NCBI RefSeq assembly: GCF_014698505.1
Contig: NZ_JACJTD010000018.1
Span: forward strand, 1-64,000
Direction of reading: 5' to 3'
Length of the DNA stretch: 64,000 nucleotides
Source: Nostoc foliaceum FACHB-393
Lineage (GTDB): Bacteria > Cyanobacteriota > Cyanobacteriia > Cyanobacteriales > Nostocaceae
Both the position numbers and the translations under genes were made by a program. This document shows, in pieces, positions 31,956-41,245 of the stretch. The number at the start of each line of letters is the position of its first letter. The stretch's first letter is position 1. The notes under the pieces are model-generated. The model made no database searches. It was given only the letters and a program-made list of their open reading frames with translations, and had not been told where the DNA came from.

Positions 31956-32381
31956 CTAATCCGTGATTGTTACACCCATATTTTTAGCCGTTCCTGCCAC
32001 AATCTTCATTGCCGCGTCTATGTCGTTGGCATTAAGATCGGGGAGTTTCGTTTGGGCAATTTCTTGCAATTGGGCTTTACTAATTGACCCAACCTTCTTT
32101 TTGTTGGGTTCATTCGAGCCTTTTTCAACTTTCGCCGCCTTCCGAATCAGCACTGATGCTGGTGGCGTTTTGAGTACAAATGTAAAACTCCGGTCTTCAA
32201 AAACCGAGATTTCTACAGGTATCACCATTCCAGCTTGGTCTGCTGTTTTGGCGTTGTACTCTTTGCAGAACATCATGATGTTAACGCCATGTTGACCCAA
32301 GGCGGGTCCCACTGGCGGTGCTGGGTTGGCTTTTCCAGCATTCAGGGCCAGTTTAATGACCGCCACTACTTTCTTCGCCAT
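31956..32381 (-). CDS. rplK: 50S ribosomal protein L11
   Basis: This 141-residue L11 protein begins [46 protein letters not shown], the classic N-terminal domain with the proline-rich helix. It ends with the 23S-binding C-terminal domain ([23 protein letters not shown]). It is separated by 6 bp from nusG, so the two are translated from one message. No deviation from the family is visible. Confidence 0.98.
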   Translation of the reverse strand: MAKKVVAVIKLALNAGKANPAPPVGPALGQHGVNIMMFCKEYNAKTADQAGMVIPVEISVFEDRSFTFVLKTPPASVLIRKAAKVEKGSNEPNKKKVGSISKAQLQEIAQTKLPDLNANDIDAAMKIVAGTAKNMGVTITD

Positions 32382-32387
32382 TTGTAT

Positions 32388-33029
32388 TTAACTCTGTTTC
32401 TCTACCTGATTAAATTCCAATTCTACTGGTGTATCCCTGCCGAAAATTGAGAGCAAGGCTTTAAGTTTACTCCGTTCTGGAGAGACTTCAATTACCTCGC
32501 CTTCAAAATCTTTAAATGGCCCAGAAAGCACCATTATCTTATCACCAGTAGCCATGTCAATTTTGAGAACTGGCTCTTGTTCGCTGGTTTGTTTGAATAT
32601 GCGTTCTACTTCTGATGAACTCAGTGGTATGGGGTTCACATGACCGCGACCCTTACTGCTACCACGCTTTTGTTCTGCACCGACAAAGTTAATTACATGG
32701 GAGGTGTTTCGTACTACCTGCCAGGTATCATCATCCATCATCATCCGCACCAGCACATAGCCAGGGAAAACTTTTTCTTCTGTATGCTGGCGACTGCCAT
32801 CTTTGCGGATTTTCACCGCTGGCGTTTGCGGAATTTCTACTTGGACAATTTTGTCAGCTACATCAAAAGTTTGAATGCGTTGCTCTAAGTTAGTCTTTAC
32901 ACGCTTTTCACAGCCTGAGGCTACTTGCACTGCATACCAGCGTGCTTCTTTTGACGCTGTTTCTGCTGTTTCTGCTGTTTCCTCTGATTGCAACGTTGAG
33001 TTGCGAGGTTCGTCTGTTGCAAAAGTCAT
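32388..33029 (-). CDS. nusG: Transcription termination/antitermination factor NusG
   Basis: NusG binds RNA polymerase and links transcription with translation. The start chosen is ATG 33029 (MTFATDEPRNST), which overlaps the secE stop as ATGA. The frame is open further upstream within secE, but that start would give a longer overlap. The 213-residue protein has a low-complexity N-terminal extension (about 1-28, EETAETAETASKE), the NGN domain (WYAVQVASGCEKRVKTNL, PGYVLVRMMMDDDTWQVVRNT) and a KOW domain (VLSGPFKDFEGEVIEVSPERSKL). All features are normal apart from the extension, also seen in other cyanobacteria. Confidence 0.96.
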   Translation of the reverse strand: MTFATDEPRNSTLQSEETAETAETASKEARWYAVQVASGCEKRVKTNLEQRIQTFDVADKIVQVEIPQTPAVKIRKDGSRQHTEEKVFPGYVLVRMMMDDDTWQVVRNTSHVINFVGAEQKRGSSKGRGHVNPIPLSSSEVERIFKQTSEQEPVLKIDMATGDKIMVLSGPFKDFEGEVIEVSPERSKLKALLSIFGRDTPVELEFNQVEKQS

Positions 33030-33250
33030 CAGAACACCTGTTGTGCTGCCCAACTAAACAATCCATCGACCAAGTATATCAAAGATGCGGAGAGTGCCAC
33101 CATTAACAACACAGCGGCTGATTCGCTCACTATCTGTTTCCGACTGGGCCAAACTACTTTTTCAAGTTCTTCTTTGGTTCCCTGTATGAAGTTGTTAAAG
33201 CTAAACCCATTTGTGGTTTCTGGCAATTCTGCTTCACTTTTTTTGGCCAC
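33029..33250 (-). CDS. secE: Preprotein translocase subunit SecE
   Basis: This 73-residue SecE protein clamps SecY in the export channel. The N-terminal part is hydrophilic, then comes the amphipathic helix (FIQGTKEELEKVVWPSRKQIVSES, about 22-45) that is the SecE signature, then one transmembrane helix (about 46-66, AAVLLMVALSASLIYLVDGLF). It has the short, single-span form usual in cyanobacteria. It is the first protein gene of the secE-nusG-rplK-rplA-rplJ-rplL series and overlaps nusG by 1 bp at the ATG/TGA junction. Confidence 0.96.
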   Translation of the reverse strand: MAKKSEAELPETTNGFSFNNFIQGTKEELEKVVWPSRKQIVSESAAVLLMVALSASLIYLVDGLFSWAAQQVF

Positions 33251-33430
33251 GACCCTTAATCTCCCCGTTTGTCACTCAATTTTGGTCATCTAGGTTTGCA
33301 GTTTCGACTCTATTTCACTTAACTGAAAGCAAAACAACTACAAATACAATAAGTTTACCCGAAATTATTATCGCTAACTGCTAATATAGCAGTTGCGTAA
33401 TTATTTCGGGCTTTGTTTTTTGCTCTTGAG

Positions 33431-33503
33431 CGCGCCCTGGAGGACTTGAACCCCCGACATCAGGTTTTGGAGACCTGCGTTCTACCAACTGAACTAAGAG
33501 CGC
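33431..33503 (-). tRNA. tRNA-Trp (anticodon CCA)
   Basis: The acceptor GCGCTCT pairs with AGGGCGC, the D arm is AGTTCAGTTGGTAGAAC, the anticodon stem CAGGT/ACCTG encloses CTCCAAA (anticodon CCA), and the T arm is GGGGGTTCAAGTCCTCC. The discriminator is G. The 3' CCA is not encoded. It lies between rplS and secE, as in most cyanobacteria. Confidence 0.96.
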
Positions 33504-33648
33504 ACAAGCTGTTTTTTATTCAGTCATTGCGCTGAACTAAATTTCAGTTTAACGCAATATGCGATTTTTATCATACCTCAGTTTCGTCGGGAAAACAAGT
33601 CAGCGGCAGATGCCGCTTAAGATTTCTCCCATACTATTGAAGGACGAA

Positions 33649-34011
33649 TCACAAAGGGCGGTCAAACCGTTGCTTGATCCGGGTTGCCTTCCCTACGCGA
33701 TCGCGGAGATAATACAGTTTAGCACGGCGGACTTTACCACGACGGATTACTTTGATGCTATCAATCCGCGGAGAATGCAACAGAAATACCCGCTCAACGC
33801 CTACACCTTGAAAAACCTTACGAACTGTAATCGTTTCGTTGATGCCACCATTACGCTTGGCAATCACTACTCCTTCGTAGGGTTGTACACGGTACTTTTC
33901 GCCTTCCTTGATTTTCACTCCTACTTTTACTGTGTCGCCCACATAAATGTCGGGCAGATTCGATTTTAGCTGTTCCGCTTCGATGGAGCGGATAATCTCT
34001 TGAGCGCTCAT
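33649..34011 (-). CDS. rplS: 50S ribosomal protein L19
   Basis: The 120-residue L19 protein lies at the 30S-50S interface. Family motifs are [34 protein letters not shown] (about 19-53), [26 protein letters not shown] (about 55-81), and the C-terminal [23 protein letters not shown]. Length and motifs are normal. It is transcribed toward tRNA-Trp and secE, so it may be the first gene of the cluster's transcript. Confidence 0.97.
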   Translation of the reverse strand: MSAQEIIRSIEAEQLKSNLPDIYVGDTVKVGVKIKEGEKYRVQPYEGVVIAKRNGGINETITVRKVFQGVGVERVFLLHSPRIDSIKVIRRGKVRRAKLYYLRDRVGKATRIKQRFDRPL

Positions 34012-34165
34012 AGTCTTTCTGTCTGCTTAAAAAAAATCTCACGATCATCAATGATAAATCGATAATCCTATTTCAGTCTACTTGTTGAGATTGATAATTT
34101 TACTGATACAACAGCCTAAAGTTCAAAGCTATATTGCAGAATGCTGTAACACAGGGGTGAAATTT

Positions 34166-35110
34166 ATGAAATTTAGCGTCGTTATCAGTACCTATAATCG
34201 CTTGAACTTGCTGCAAAGAGCAATTGACTCGGCTCGTAACCAAACGATTGAGTGCGAGGTAGTTGTTGCCGATGACTGTTCTTCTGACGATACCCAAACC
34301 TATATCAAAAGCTTAGGGGACAAGGTTGTTTATCATCGTAACGAAGTGAACCTTGGCCATGCAGCAACGGTAAATGCTGGAGTTGCCAAAGCTAGCGGCG
34401 ACTGGATTAAGTTTTTAGATGATGATGACTATTTAGCACCGAACTGCATAGAAGAGATGGCGAAGGCGATCGCACTTCGCCCCGATGCTGTAATCTGCTC
34501 TTGTGTGGCGGCTCAGGTGGATGGTAATGAAGTTGAACTCAGTCGCACCCCGCAAGTTGGCCCTGGATTAGCTTTTTATATTCCACAAGCCGATATTCAT
34601 TACGGTATGCTCTTAGAGCTTGTACCCTTTGGTACGCCTGTACAAGTAGCTTGCCGACGTGATGCTTTCCTGCAAACTGGTGGTTGGGATTCCACACTCG
34701 ATGCTAACTGTGATGACATCGATTCGTGGATTCGGATTGCCCAGTTTGGCGATGCTATTTTCTTCAATCAGTGTCTTGCTTACCGCACTATCTGGCCCGG
34801 TGCTTATAATCAAAAGTTTTCTTTGTCTAGGCGGTTGGCTACAAATATTTTGATGAAGGAGAAAATTTACGCCTTGGTAAATGAGGAACATCGCTCAAAG
34901 ATTCCCGTTTTTCAAGATATAAAAAATTACCTGAAACTCCATTGGATTTTAGTAGCACTGAAGCAAAAAAATATCAAGAGTTTTCTTTCAATGATAGATC
35001 CGTCTATAATTTCTCCTCAGCCTTGGAAGTTTTTGCTAAATGCTGCCTCATCACGCCGCTCTCAAGGAAACAATTCTCAAGTTCGCAAACTTGTGTTAAT
35101 TGAATCCTAA
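34166..35110 (+). CDS. Family 2 glycosyltransferase
   Basis: The start ATG 34166 (MKFSVVISTYNRLNLLQRAI) gives 314 residues. The frame is open for 28 codons upstream, but those residues do not fit the family. The GT-A domain has the usual start VVISTYNR, then EVVVADDCSSDDT (about 35-47) and KFLDDDDYLAPNC (about 84-96), whose DDD is the DxD metal site. CDDIDSWIRIAQFGD (about 181-195) corresponds to the acidic catalytic base region. The donor and acceptor are unknown. It is not in a polysaccharide cluster; another glycosyltransferase lies 530 bp downstream on the same strand, so both may build one surface glycan. Confidence 0.85.
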   Translation: MKFSVVISTYNRLNLLQRAIDSARNQTIECEVVVADDCSSDDTQTYIKSLGDKVVYHRNEVNLGHAATVNAGVAKASGDWIKFLDDDDYLAPNCIEEMAKAIALRPDAVICSCVAAQVDGNEVELSRTPQVGPGLAFYIPQADIHYGMLLELVPFGTPVQVACRRDAFLQTGGWDSTLDANCDDIDSWIRIAQFGDAIFFNQCLAYRTIWPGAYNQKFSLSRRLATNILMKEKIYALVNEEHRSKIPVFQDIKNYLKLHWILVALKQKNIKSFLSMIDPSIISPQPWKFLLNAASSRRSQGNNSQVRKLVLIES

Positions 35111-35637
35111 GAACCTACGAGGATTAAAACCATTAGAGAATTCCACAAAAAGGAATGTCCAAGTTTTTTGCTATGTCTTTGGGATAAGCCAGAAACCACT
35201 CATGTAGAGACACGATTTATCGCATCTAAAACACTGACACGTTAGAGAGACAAGGGTAAATCGCCGTCTCTACAAAGAATGAACTCGTCAATTATTCCTT
35301 GATAGACTACTATTTCTGACTTGTGTGTACACCGTAGCCTAAAAGGAGAGAGACTTTGAATTTCCCCCTTCCCACTTCGAGAATGGGTTAGGAAGTTAGG
35401 TTTTTGGTGGACTTTTCCACATAACTTGAAAAGTCAGGAATCCTACCTCCTTTTATCCCGATTTATTGAGCCGTTACTGAATAAGTCTTTAAAGCTAAGT
35501 GACTGATTATAAATGCTCTTAGCCAGTAGCTAGTGCCAATTTACGCACTAGCTACTGGCTATCGTTGAAGACCTCAACAATAATGTTGATTTACATTCAG
35601 TTACTTATCTTTATTTTTTATACATATCTCAAAGATT
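35111..35637. other. Intergenic region with a perfect inverted repeat
   Basis: This 527 bp region has dispersed Nostoc-type repeat sequences ('gagacacgatttatcgc', 'gtctctacaaag', and a C-rich block at 35365-35400) but no gene. At 35521-35560 lies a perfect 16 bp inverted repeat with an 8-base loop, listed separately. The promoter of the gene at 35638 should lie in the last 80 bp. Confidence 0.5.
35521..35560. repeat. Perfect 16 bp inverted repeat hairpin
   Basis: AGCCAGTAGCTAGTGC (35521-35536) and GCACTAGCTACTGGCT (35545-35560) are exact complements with an 8-base loop. No T-run follows, so it is not a typical terminator. It stands about 75 bp before the family 4 glycosyltransferase gene and may act in its leader. 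Confidence 0.8.
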
Positions 35638-36705
35638 ATGCGAATCATCCATATTTTGAACCACGTTCAAGAAATAGGTAACGGTATTGTGAATGTGGCT
35701 GTTGATCTGGCTTGTTTACAGGCTAAATCTGGTTATGAGGTAGCGGTTATTTCTGCTGGTGGTGAATATGAAAAATTACTAAATATTTGTGGTGTCAAAC
35801 ACTACCAATTAGACCAGACGAGGAAACCGATAAGTATTATTAAAGCAGCTGTGCGTTACCTGGCGATCGCAGCAGAATTTCAACCGGATATTGTTCATGC
35901 ACACATGATGACGGGAGTCATCCTCGCCCGCATTTTTAAAGGGCATAAGTATGCTTTAGTTTCTACAGTCCATAATGAATTTCAGCGTTCCAGTCTGCTG
36001 ATGGGTTTAGCTGACAGGGTAATTGCTGTTAGCAAGGCTGTGCGAGATTCTATGGCAAGGCGCGGTATTTCAGAAAACAAGTTGCGGGTAGTATGTAATG
36101 GAACTTTGGGTAGTCCCCGCACTCGACAAATACAAGATTATCAACCTTTAGCATTACAACGACCAGCGATCGCTACCGTGGCCGGGATGTATCAACGGAA
36201 GGGAATTGCTGAGTTAATTGCTGCCTTTGAGCAAATTGCCTCAGATTTTCCCCAAGCGCATCTTTATTTGGTAGGAAATGGCCCTGATAAACAGCTATTT
36301 GAGGCACAAGCACAAGCAACTTCTGTAAAAGAACGCATTCATTTTGAAGGCTTCCAGTCGTCACCTCAACGTTATCTCATATCTTGTGACATATTTGTGT
36401 TGGCTTCCCATCGTGATCCTTGCCCCTTGGTACTTTCGGAAGCTAGGGAAGCTGGAACTGCGATCGTTGGCACTCAGGTAGACGGAATTCCTGAAGCTTT
36501 GGACAATGGGCAAGCAGGTCTTTTGGTGCCAGCAAAAGATAGTAAGGCTTTGGCTGCGGTTTTAGTGCAATTACTGAGTAATGCCCATATGCTACACGAA
36601 TGGAAAAATCGGGCAAATCAAAACCTAGAGTGGCTGAGTGTTGCCCGCGTCCATCAAGAAACATTAACGGTGTATCGTGAATTAATTACAGAGTCAGAGG
36701 GTTAA
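35638..36705 (+). CDS. Family 4 glycosyltransferase
   Basis: The protein has 355 residues with a GT-B fold. The N-terminal domain begins MRIIHILNHVQEIGNGIVNVAVDLACLQAKSGYEVAVIS, has PDIVHAHMM (about 83-91) and VISKAV-type VIAVSKAVRDSM (about 129-140). The C-terminal donor-binding domain has VAGMYQRKGIAELIAAFEQIA (about 182-202), HLYLVGNGPD (about 208), FQSSPQRYL (about 240) and the E-x7-E motif SEAREAGTAIVGTQVDGIPEAL (about 266-287). It probably transfers a sugar to a glycan or lipid in the cytoplasm. It ends 4 bp into the stop of the PEP-CTERM gene on the other strand. Confidence 0.88.
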   Translation: MRIIHILNHVQEIGNGIVNVAVDLACLQAKSGYEVAVISAGGEYEKLLNICGVKHYQLDQTRKPISIIKAAVRYLAIAAEFQPDIVHAHMMTGVILARIFKGHKYALVSTVHNEFQRSSLLMGLADRVIAVSKAVRDSMARRGISENKLRVVCNGTLGSPRTRQIQDYQPLALQRPAIATVAGMYQRKGIAELIAAFEQIASDFPQAHLYLVGNGPDKQLFEAQAQATSVKERIHFEGFQSSPQRYLISCDIFVLASHRDPCPLVLSEAREAGTAIVGTQVDGIPEALDNGQAGLLVPAKDSKALAAVLVQLLSNAHMLHEWKNRANQNLEWLSVARVHQETLTVYRELITESEG

Positions 36706-37364
36706 CAGTGTAGCGATCGCTTTAGTTTGAAAGCTACGCCCAAAGCGCCAAAGATCAGTACACCCAAAACATTAGTTGATTCAGGAATGGCGGTGTAAGA
36801 AGCACCCACGCGGATCGGCCCATCCTTATTCTCTTGCTCTGCTGGTATTGCTGGAATGATTCCACCACCTGGGGTTAAATTGGGCTGGGTAGAAAATAGA
36901 TTGTAAAATATGTCTCCATCTCGGATTACGCCACCACTATAAGTAAGAATGTTGCCTTCGATGGTAACGTTTGTAAAGATATCCTCTAGACCAGGAGTAC
37001 TAGAGAAACCAATCCTTCCATCTCCATCAACATCTCCCCACTGAACTGGCTCATTAGCAAATGATGGATCAGCATCGGGATTAGTATAGAACAGCGTTTG
37101 TAAGTCAAAAACGAAGCTTCCTATATCATTCCCAGTGCCATTTATCAAGTTGTTAGCTCGATCTGGAACACCATATTCTATTATTTGTCCTGGTAGAATA
37201 TCTGGCCCAAGAGTTCTTGGCTCCCTCGTTTGGAATATGTCTTCATTCACAGTCGTCACGATGGGTTCTACAAAGATGACGGCTCTCGCTGGTGTCCAAG
37301 ACAAAAAACTAATTCCTGCTGCTCCTAGAACAGATAAGGCTATTTTGGTTGCGATTCTATTCAT
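36702..37364 (-). CDS. PEP-CTERM-type exported protein
   Basis: This 220-residue protein has an N-terminal signal peptide (MNRIATKIALSVLGAAGISFLSWTPARA, about 1-28) and a C-terminal sorting segment AIPESTNVLGVLIFGALGVAFKLKRS (about 192-217). It has the PEP-CTERM layout with PES in place of PEP, a hydrophobic helix and a basic end. Such proteins are processed by an exosortase and held at the cell surface. The middle part (about 30-190) has a Ca-binding-like 'WGDVDGDGRIGF' and otherwise no recognised domain. It converges with the glycosyltransferase gene. A similar PEP-CTERM relic is at 52001-52156. Confidence 0.75.
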   Translation of the reverse strand: MNRIATKIALSVLGAAGISFLSWTPARAVIFVEPIVTTVNEDIFQTREPRTLGPDILPGQIIEYGVPDRANNLINGTGNDIGSFVFDLQTLFYTNPDADPSFANEPVQWGDVDGDGRIGFSSTPGLEDIFTNVTIEGNILTYSGGVIRDGDIFYNLFSTQPNLTPGGGIIPAIPAEQENKDGPIRVGASYTAIPESTNVLGVLIFGALGVAFKLKRSLHC

Positions 37365-37880
37365 GCTTGTGTCCTTTTCATATTGGTTAACAGAATGCTA
37401 TACCTTGGGGTCAAATCAAACAGTAAAAACTCACTTTTCAATTGCTATCTACCTGCTAGATAAATAGAGGTTAATACGTGTCTACTCAGTGAGTTTATAT
37501 CTATTCATAGGTTGATTTATAAAGCAATTCTTGTAATGCTTTATCATCATAGCTAGTAATTTTACGCAATCTTTATAAAAAATCTAATTTAGAACTTATT
37601 TGTTGACAGATTAGACAATATGTGAGTTTTAAAAAGCTGATTTATCGAGTTTCTTAATTGGAGAGTCTGTTGCCAGGGGCGCATATCTCTCATTGGTAGC
37701 AATTTAAGCCAAAACACGAGAGAAAACCCTCGTTTCCAGGTCTAAGAAAGAAATGCAGATTATTGGGGGGCTGCCGCTAATAAACGAGGCGGCAGCCCCC
37801 CAGTGGGCATTCCCAGCCAGAGACTGGAAACGAGGCAAATTAAGCACTTCAGACCTGATTTGATGCAACTTAAATGCTGA
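37365..37880. other. Intergenic region with nested hairpin
   Basis: This 516 bp region contains no gene. The first part is AT-rich and should contain the promoter of the PEP-CTERM gene. The region 37728-37835 holds a striking nested inverted repeat, described separately. The remaining 45 bp lead to the end of the RND gene. Confidence 0.5.
37728..37835. repeat. Nested inverted repeat (compound hairpin)
   Basis: An outer stem CCTCGTTTCCAG (37728-37739) pairs with CTGGAAACGAGG (37824-37835), extended by TCT/AGA with one bulged G. Inside it an inner stem GGGGGGCTGCCGC (37765-37777) pairs perfectly with GCGGCAGCCCCCC (37789-37801). The loop (37778-37788) contains another ACGAG. Both arms are GC-rich in an AT-rich region. 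This could be a structured RNA, an end of a mobile element or a dispersed repeat. It lies just beyond the stop of the RND gene, so it may also end that transcript. Confidence 0.75.
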
Positions 37881-40800
37881 TTAGCTGATAAATTTTTTGG
37901 TAAATCCACGCAACCGGATTAACACTGGCTTCGCCCAATTTCCACCCAACAAATCGTGCAACAGAATATAAAAACAGGGGATGATAAATAATGTCAGCAT
38001 TGTTGCGATCGCCATCCCAAAGAAAACTACAATCCCTAAAGGCTGCAAAAACTCAGAACCTTCGCCAATGCCCAATGCCAAAGGAAACAGTCCCAAAATA
38101 GTGGTGACTGTGGTCATGATAATTGGGCGCAAGCGTTGAGGAGCAGCTTTCATGATCGCAATTTGGCGACTACAACCAAGTTCGTCCCGAATTTGGTTCG
38201 CCAGTTCTACCATTAGAATCCCTGCGTTCACCACAATTCCCACCAGCAGCACGACGCCAACAATTACAGTTGCACCAATTGCAGTATTGGTAATGTAAAG
38301 TCCAAAAATTCCCCCAGCTAACGCTAGTGGGACGGTGAACATAATTACCAATGGGTCAATCAGCGAATTGTATTGCACCGCCATGACTACAAAGATTAAG
38401 AATGTTGCCAACGCCCCTAAAGTTTTTAAAGCATCCTGAAGTTGCTGATTAGTTTCTTGGGCAGAACTAGGCACAATTGAAACGCCATCAGGTAAGTTTA
38501 CATCTTGAAGTACCTGGTTAACTTCTGCGATCGCTTCACCAAGACTTGCTCCCTCGCTGAGATTTCCTGCCACAATAAAAGCTTGGCGCTGATTAATCCG
38601 TTGCACCTCACCAGGCGCTTGACCTTCTTGAATGTTCGCAACGTCTGAAAGGCGGATTAGCTGATTGTTTTCTGTAAATAGCGGTAATTGCTCTAGTTGG
38701 GAAGGACGCTGAATCGCTTCTTTATTTAGCTGCACCCGCACATCAACTAAACGATTACCGCGTTGAATTTGCGTGGGAACTGAACCTTCAATTGCTGTTT
38801 GAACTGTTGCACCAATTTGTTGAGCGCTTAACCCTAAAGCTGAAACCCGTTCCCAGTCGGGGCGAATTTGGATTTCCGGTTGCCGGGGGTCGGCATCTGG
38901 CCGGAATGTTGCTAATTTTGCCCTTTCTTGTAATGCTTGCAGCACTTGTGCGCCTGCTTGCGTTAAGTTTTCTTCATTCTCACCTTGCAGAATCACGTCA
39001 ACTTCTGACCCTTGCACTGGAGAATTACTCAAGATTAAACCCCGCACTTGACCAGGATTAAGGCGCAGGAGAATTCCTGCTAAGTTGAGTTTGTTAAATT
39101 CCTGAGTTACTTTTTTGACGAAAGCTTCGACATCTGTGCCTGGTTTAAGATTGATGGTGCTACTGGCACGTAAAGGATTTTCTGTAGTATTGCTACCAAA
39201 CAATGAACCACCCACAGTTGTGAAAGCTGACTCAGTTTCTGGTTGTTTGAGCAAAATGTCATCGACAATTTGCATAACTTTCTCAGAAGTTGCTAAAGGT
39301 GTACCAGGAGGAAACTGCGCTCTCAAGGTAGCTTGACCAGTACTGATGCGGGGTAAAATTTCTTGGGGAATTTGACCAAACATAAAGAAAGTGCCGCCGC
39401 CTAAAATTAACAAAGCAGCAGTTACTACAAAAAGCCGATAACGTAAAACCTTGGTTAAGAAGTTACTGTATCCCCGCGTCGCATCTTCAAATCGGTGATT
39501 AAACTGTCTAAGCAGCCAAAATTCACTGATCCGACTAGACCAGCGAATTCCCAAGAGTCGAGAAGACAGCATCGGTACTACTGTGATGGCGACGACAAGG
39601 GATGCTGCAACTGCGAAGCTAATTGTCAGAATCAGTTCATTAAATAGCAGTGCAATAAAGCCGCCAATTAAGAGGAATGGCACTACAGAAACTAAGTTGG
39701 CGCCTGTAGCAGCAACTAAAGCAGATTCTACTTCTTGGGAAGCTGCGATCGCACTATCAATAAAGAATCTTGAATTTCTCCTCTGCCCCTCTGCCTCCAT
39801 CTCTTTCTGATTGGGAGTCATGCCTGTTTTTTCGGAAATGTTCTCCAAAATCACAACCGATGTATCAATTGCTTGACCGACTCCTAATGTCAGACCTGCC
39901 AAACTAAACACATTCAAAGTCAAGCCAAAGATTTTCATCAGAGCGATCGCCGCCAGAGTACACAGCGGAATCGTCAAACTGATAATCAATGTTTGTCTGA
40001 ACGATCCCAAAAATAACAACACTGCTGCGGCTGCTAACAATGCCCCAGAAATCCCCGAAAAGATAACATCATTTAAAGAATTGCGGATAAAGACAGATTC
40101 ATCTGTGGTGGGACTCAGAGTCATGTCTGCTGGAATTAAACCCGATTGCCGTAATTGTTCAATTCGCCGCTTAACGGCATCTACAACTGTGATTGTGTTG
40201 GCTTCAGGCTGCTTTTGGATTGAAAATTTCACAGCAGGCTGACGGTTGAGATAAACAAATACTCGCTGGTCTTCTGTATCGTCAATTACCTCTGCAAAGT
40301 CTCGCAAGTAGACGCGGCGGGAAGGTGTAGGCGTAGTAGTGAGAGTGGTAGTAGTATTACTGCTATTAGTGGTATTAGCACTAGCAGGAGAAGAAGAGGA
40401 AACTTCCAAAGAAAGATTTTCAATTTCCTTGGCATTTTGGAAGCGTCCGACAGTCCGAGTTAATGGCTCGGAATTTTGCCCCAGAATCCGACCACCAGAA
40501 GTATCTTGGTTACGGGCTGTTAATTCATCTAATACATCATTTAACCCAACACCCAAAGCTTGCAATCGGTTTAAGTCAACAAGTACCCGTACTTCTTCCT
40601 CTGCACCACCAGATACGTCAACTGAGGCGACTCCTGGCACTACACTGAGTTCACGGTTTAACTCTTCATCAGCAAATATGCGTAAATCTTTACCTAGCAA
40701 AGAAGCAGATGTCAATGCCAATTCATAAACCGGCAATTGGGAGGGATCGACTTTAAATAATCGCGGCTCCTCTATTGTATCTGGCAGTTGTCCTCGACCT

Positions 40801-41177
40801 CGGTTAAAAGCAGCAGTAGCATCGTTTAGGGCTTGGTCAATATCGCCCCCTGGTTGGAAGTATAAATCGAGGCTTACCTGTCCCTCACGGGTGCGAGAAA
40901 AAACCTGTACTACATTCTCGGTTGCTGCTAAAGCTTCTTCTAAGGGTCTGGTGATTTCATCTACTGCTACTTCTGGTGAAATACCAGGGGCTTCTAGCCG
41001 AACCCCTATTCGGGGATAGGTAATTGACGGTAGGAGATCGACTTGGATCGTTGTGAGAAAAAATACCCCAATGACAATTACTGCTACGGTGAGCATGAGT
41101 GTGCCAATGTGTTGGCGAATAGCGATCGCACTAAGGCTAAATCCGCCATTGCCATTATTATTGTTCGCCTGTTGCAT
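37881..41177 (-). CDS. RND-family multidrug efflux permease (AcrB/HAE1 type)
   Basis: This 1098-residue protein is the inner-membrane pump of a tripartite efflux system, driven by protons. It shows the RND layout of 12 transmembrane helices: helix 1 near 20-40 (IGTLMLTVAVIVIGVFFLTTI), a large periplasmic loop (about 45-360), helices 2-6 (about 370-550, including GLTLGVGQAIDTSVVILENI with the Asp of the proton relay), the second loop, then helices 8-12 (about 905-1075, GGIFGLYITNTAIGATVIVGVVLLVGIVVNAGILMVELA). The length is typical of HAE1 pumps. A small low-complexity Ser/Thr stretch (about 265-295) lies in the first loop. It is cotranscribed with the adaptor gene upstream (68 bp gap). Confidence 0.95.
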   Translation of the reverse strand: MQQANNNNGNGGFSLSAIAIRQHIGTLMLTVAVIVIGVFFLTTIQVDLLPSITYPRIGVRLEAPGISPEVAVDEITRPLEEALAATENVVQVFSRTREGQVSLDLYFQPGGDIDQALNDATAAFNRGRGQLPDTIEEPRLFKVDPSQLPVYELALTSASLLGKDLRIFADEELNRELSVVPGVASVDVSGGAEEEVRVLVDLNRLQALGVGLNDVLDELTARNQDTSGGRILGQNSEPLTRTVGRFQNAKEIENLSLEVSSSSPASANTTNSSNTTTTLTTTPTPSRRVYLRDFAEVIDDTEDQRVFVYLNRQPAVKFSIQKQPEANTITVVDAVKRRIEQLRQSGLIPADMTLSPTTDESVFIRNSLNDVIFSGISGALLAAAAVLLFLGSFRQTLIISLTIPLCTLAAIALMKIFGLTLNVFSLAGLTLGVGQAIDTSVVILENISEKTGMTPNQKEMEAEGQRRNSRFFIDSAIAASQEVESALVAATGANLVSVVPFLLIGGFIALLFNELILTISFAVAASLVVAITVVPMLSSRLLGIRWSSRISEFWLLRQFNHRFEDATRGYSNFLTKVLRYRLFVVTAALLILGGGTFFMFGQIPQEILPRISTGQATLRAQFPPGTPLATSEKVMQIVDDILLKQPETESAFTTVGGSLFGSNTTENPLRASSTINLKPGTDVEAFVKKVTQEFNKLNLAGILLRLNPGQVRGLILSNSPVQGSEVDVILQGENEENLTQAGAQVLQALQERAKLATFRPDADPRQPEIQIRPDWERVSALGLSAQQIGATVQTAIEGSVPTQIQRGNRLVDVRVQLNKEAIQRPSQLEQLPLFTENNQLIRLSDVANIQEGQAPGEVQRINQRQAFIVAGNLSEGASLGEAIAEVNQVLQDVNLPDGVSIVPSSAQETNQQLQDALKTLGALATFLIFVVMAVQYNSLIDPLVIMFTVPLALAGGIFGLYITNTAIGATVIVGVVLLVGIVVNAGILMVELANQIRDELGCSRQIAIMKAAPQRLRPIIMTTVTTILGLFPLALGIGEGSEFLQPLGIVVFFGMAIATMLTLFIIPCFYILLHDLLGGNWAKPVLIRLRGFTKKFIS

Positions 41178-41245
41178 GATACTAAGTGATAAGTGCTGAC
41201 TACTAAGTACTTTTTTCCTTGGTATGGTGGTTATTGCTCACCCTA

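Noticed and set aside
34082..34165. 28-codon upstream extension of the family 2 glycosyltransferase
   Set aside because: The extension is not homologous to the family, whose natural start is the MKFSVVISTYN at 34166.
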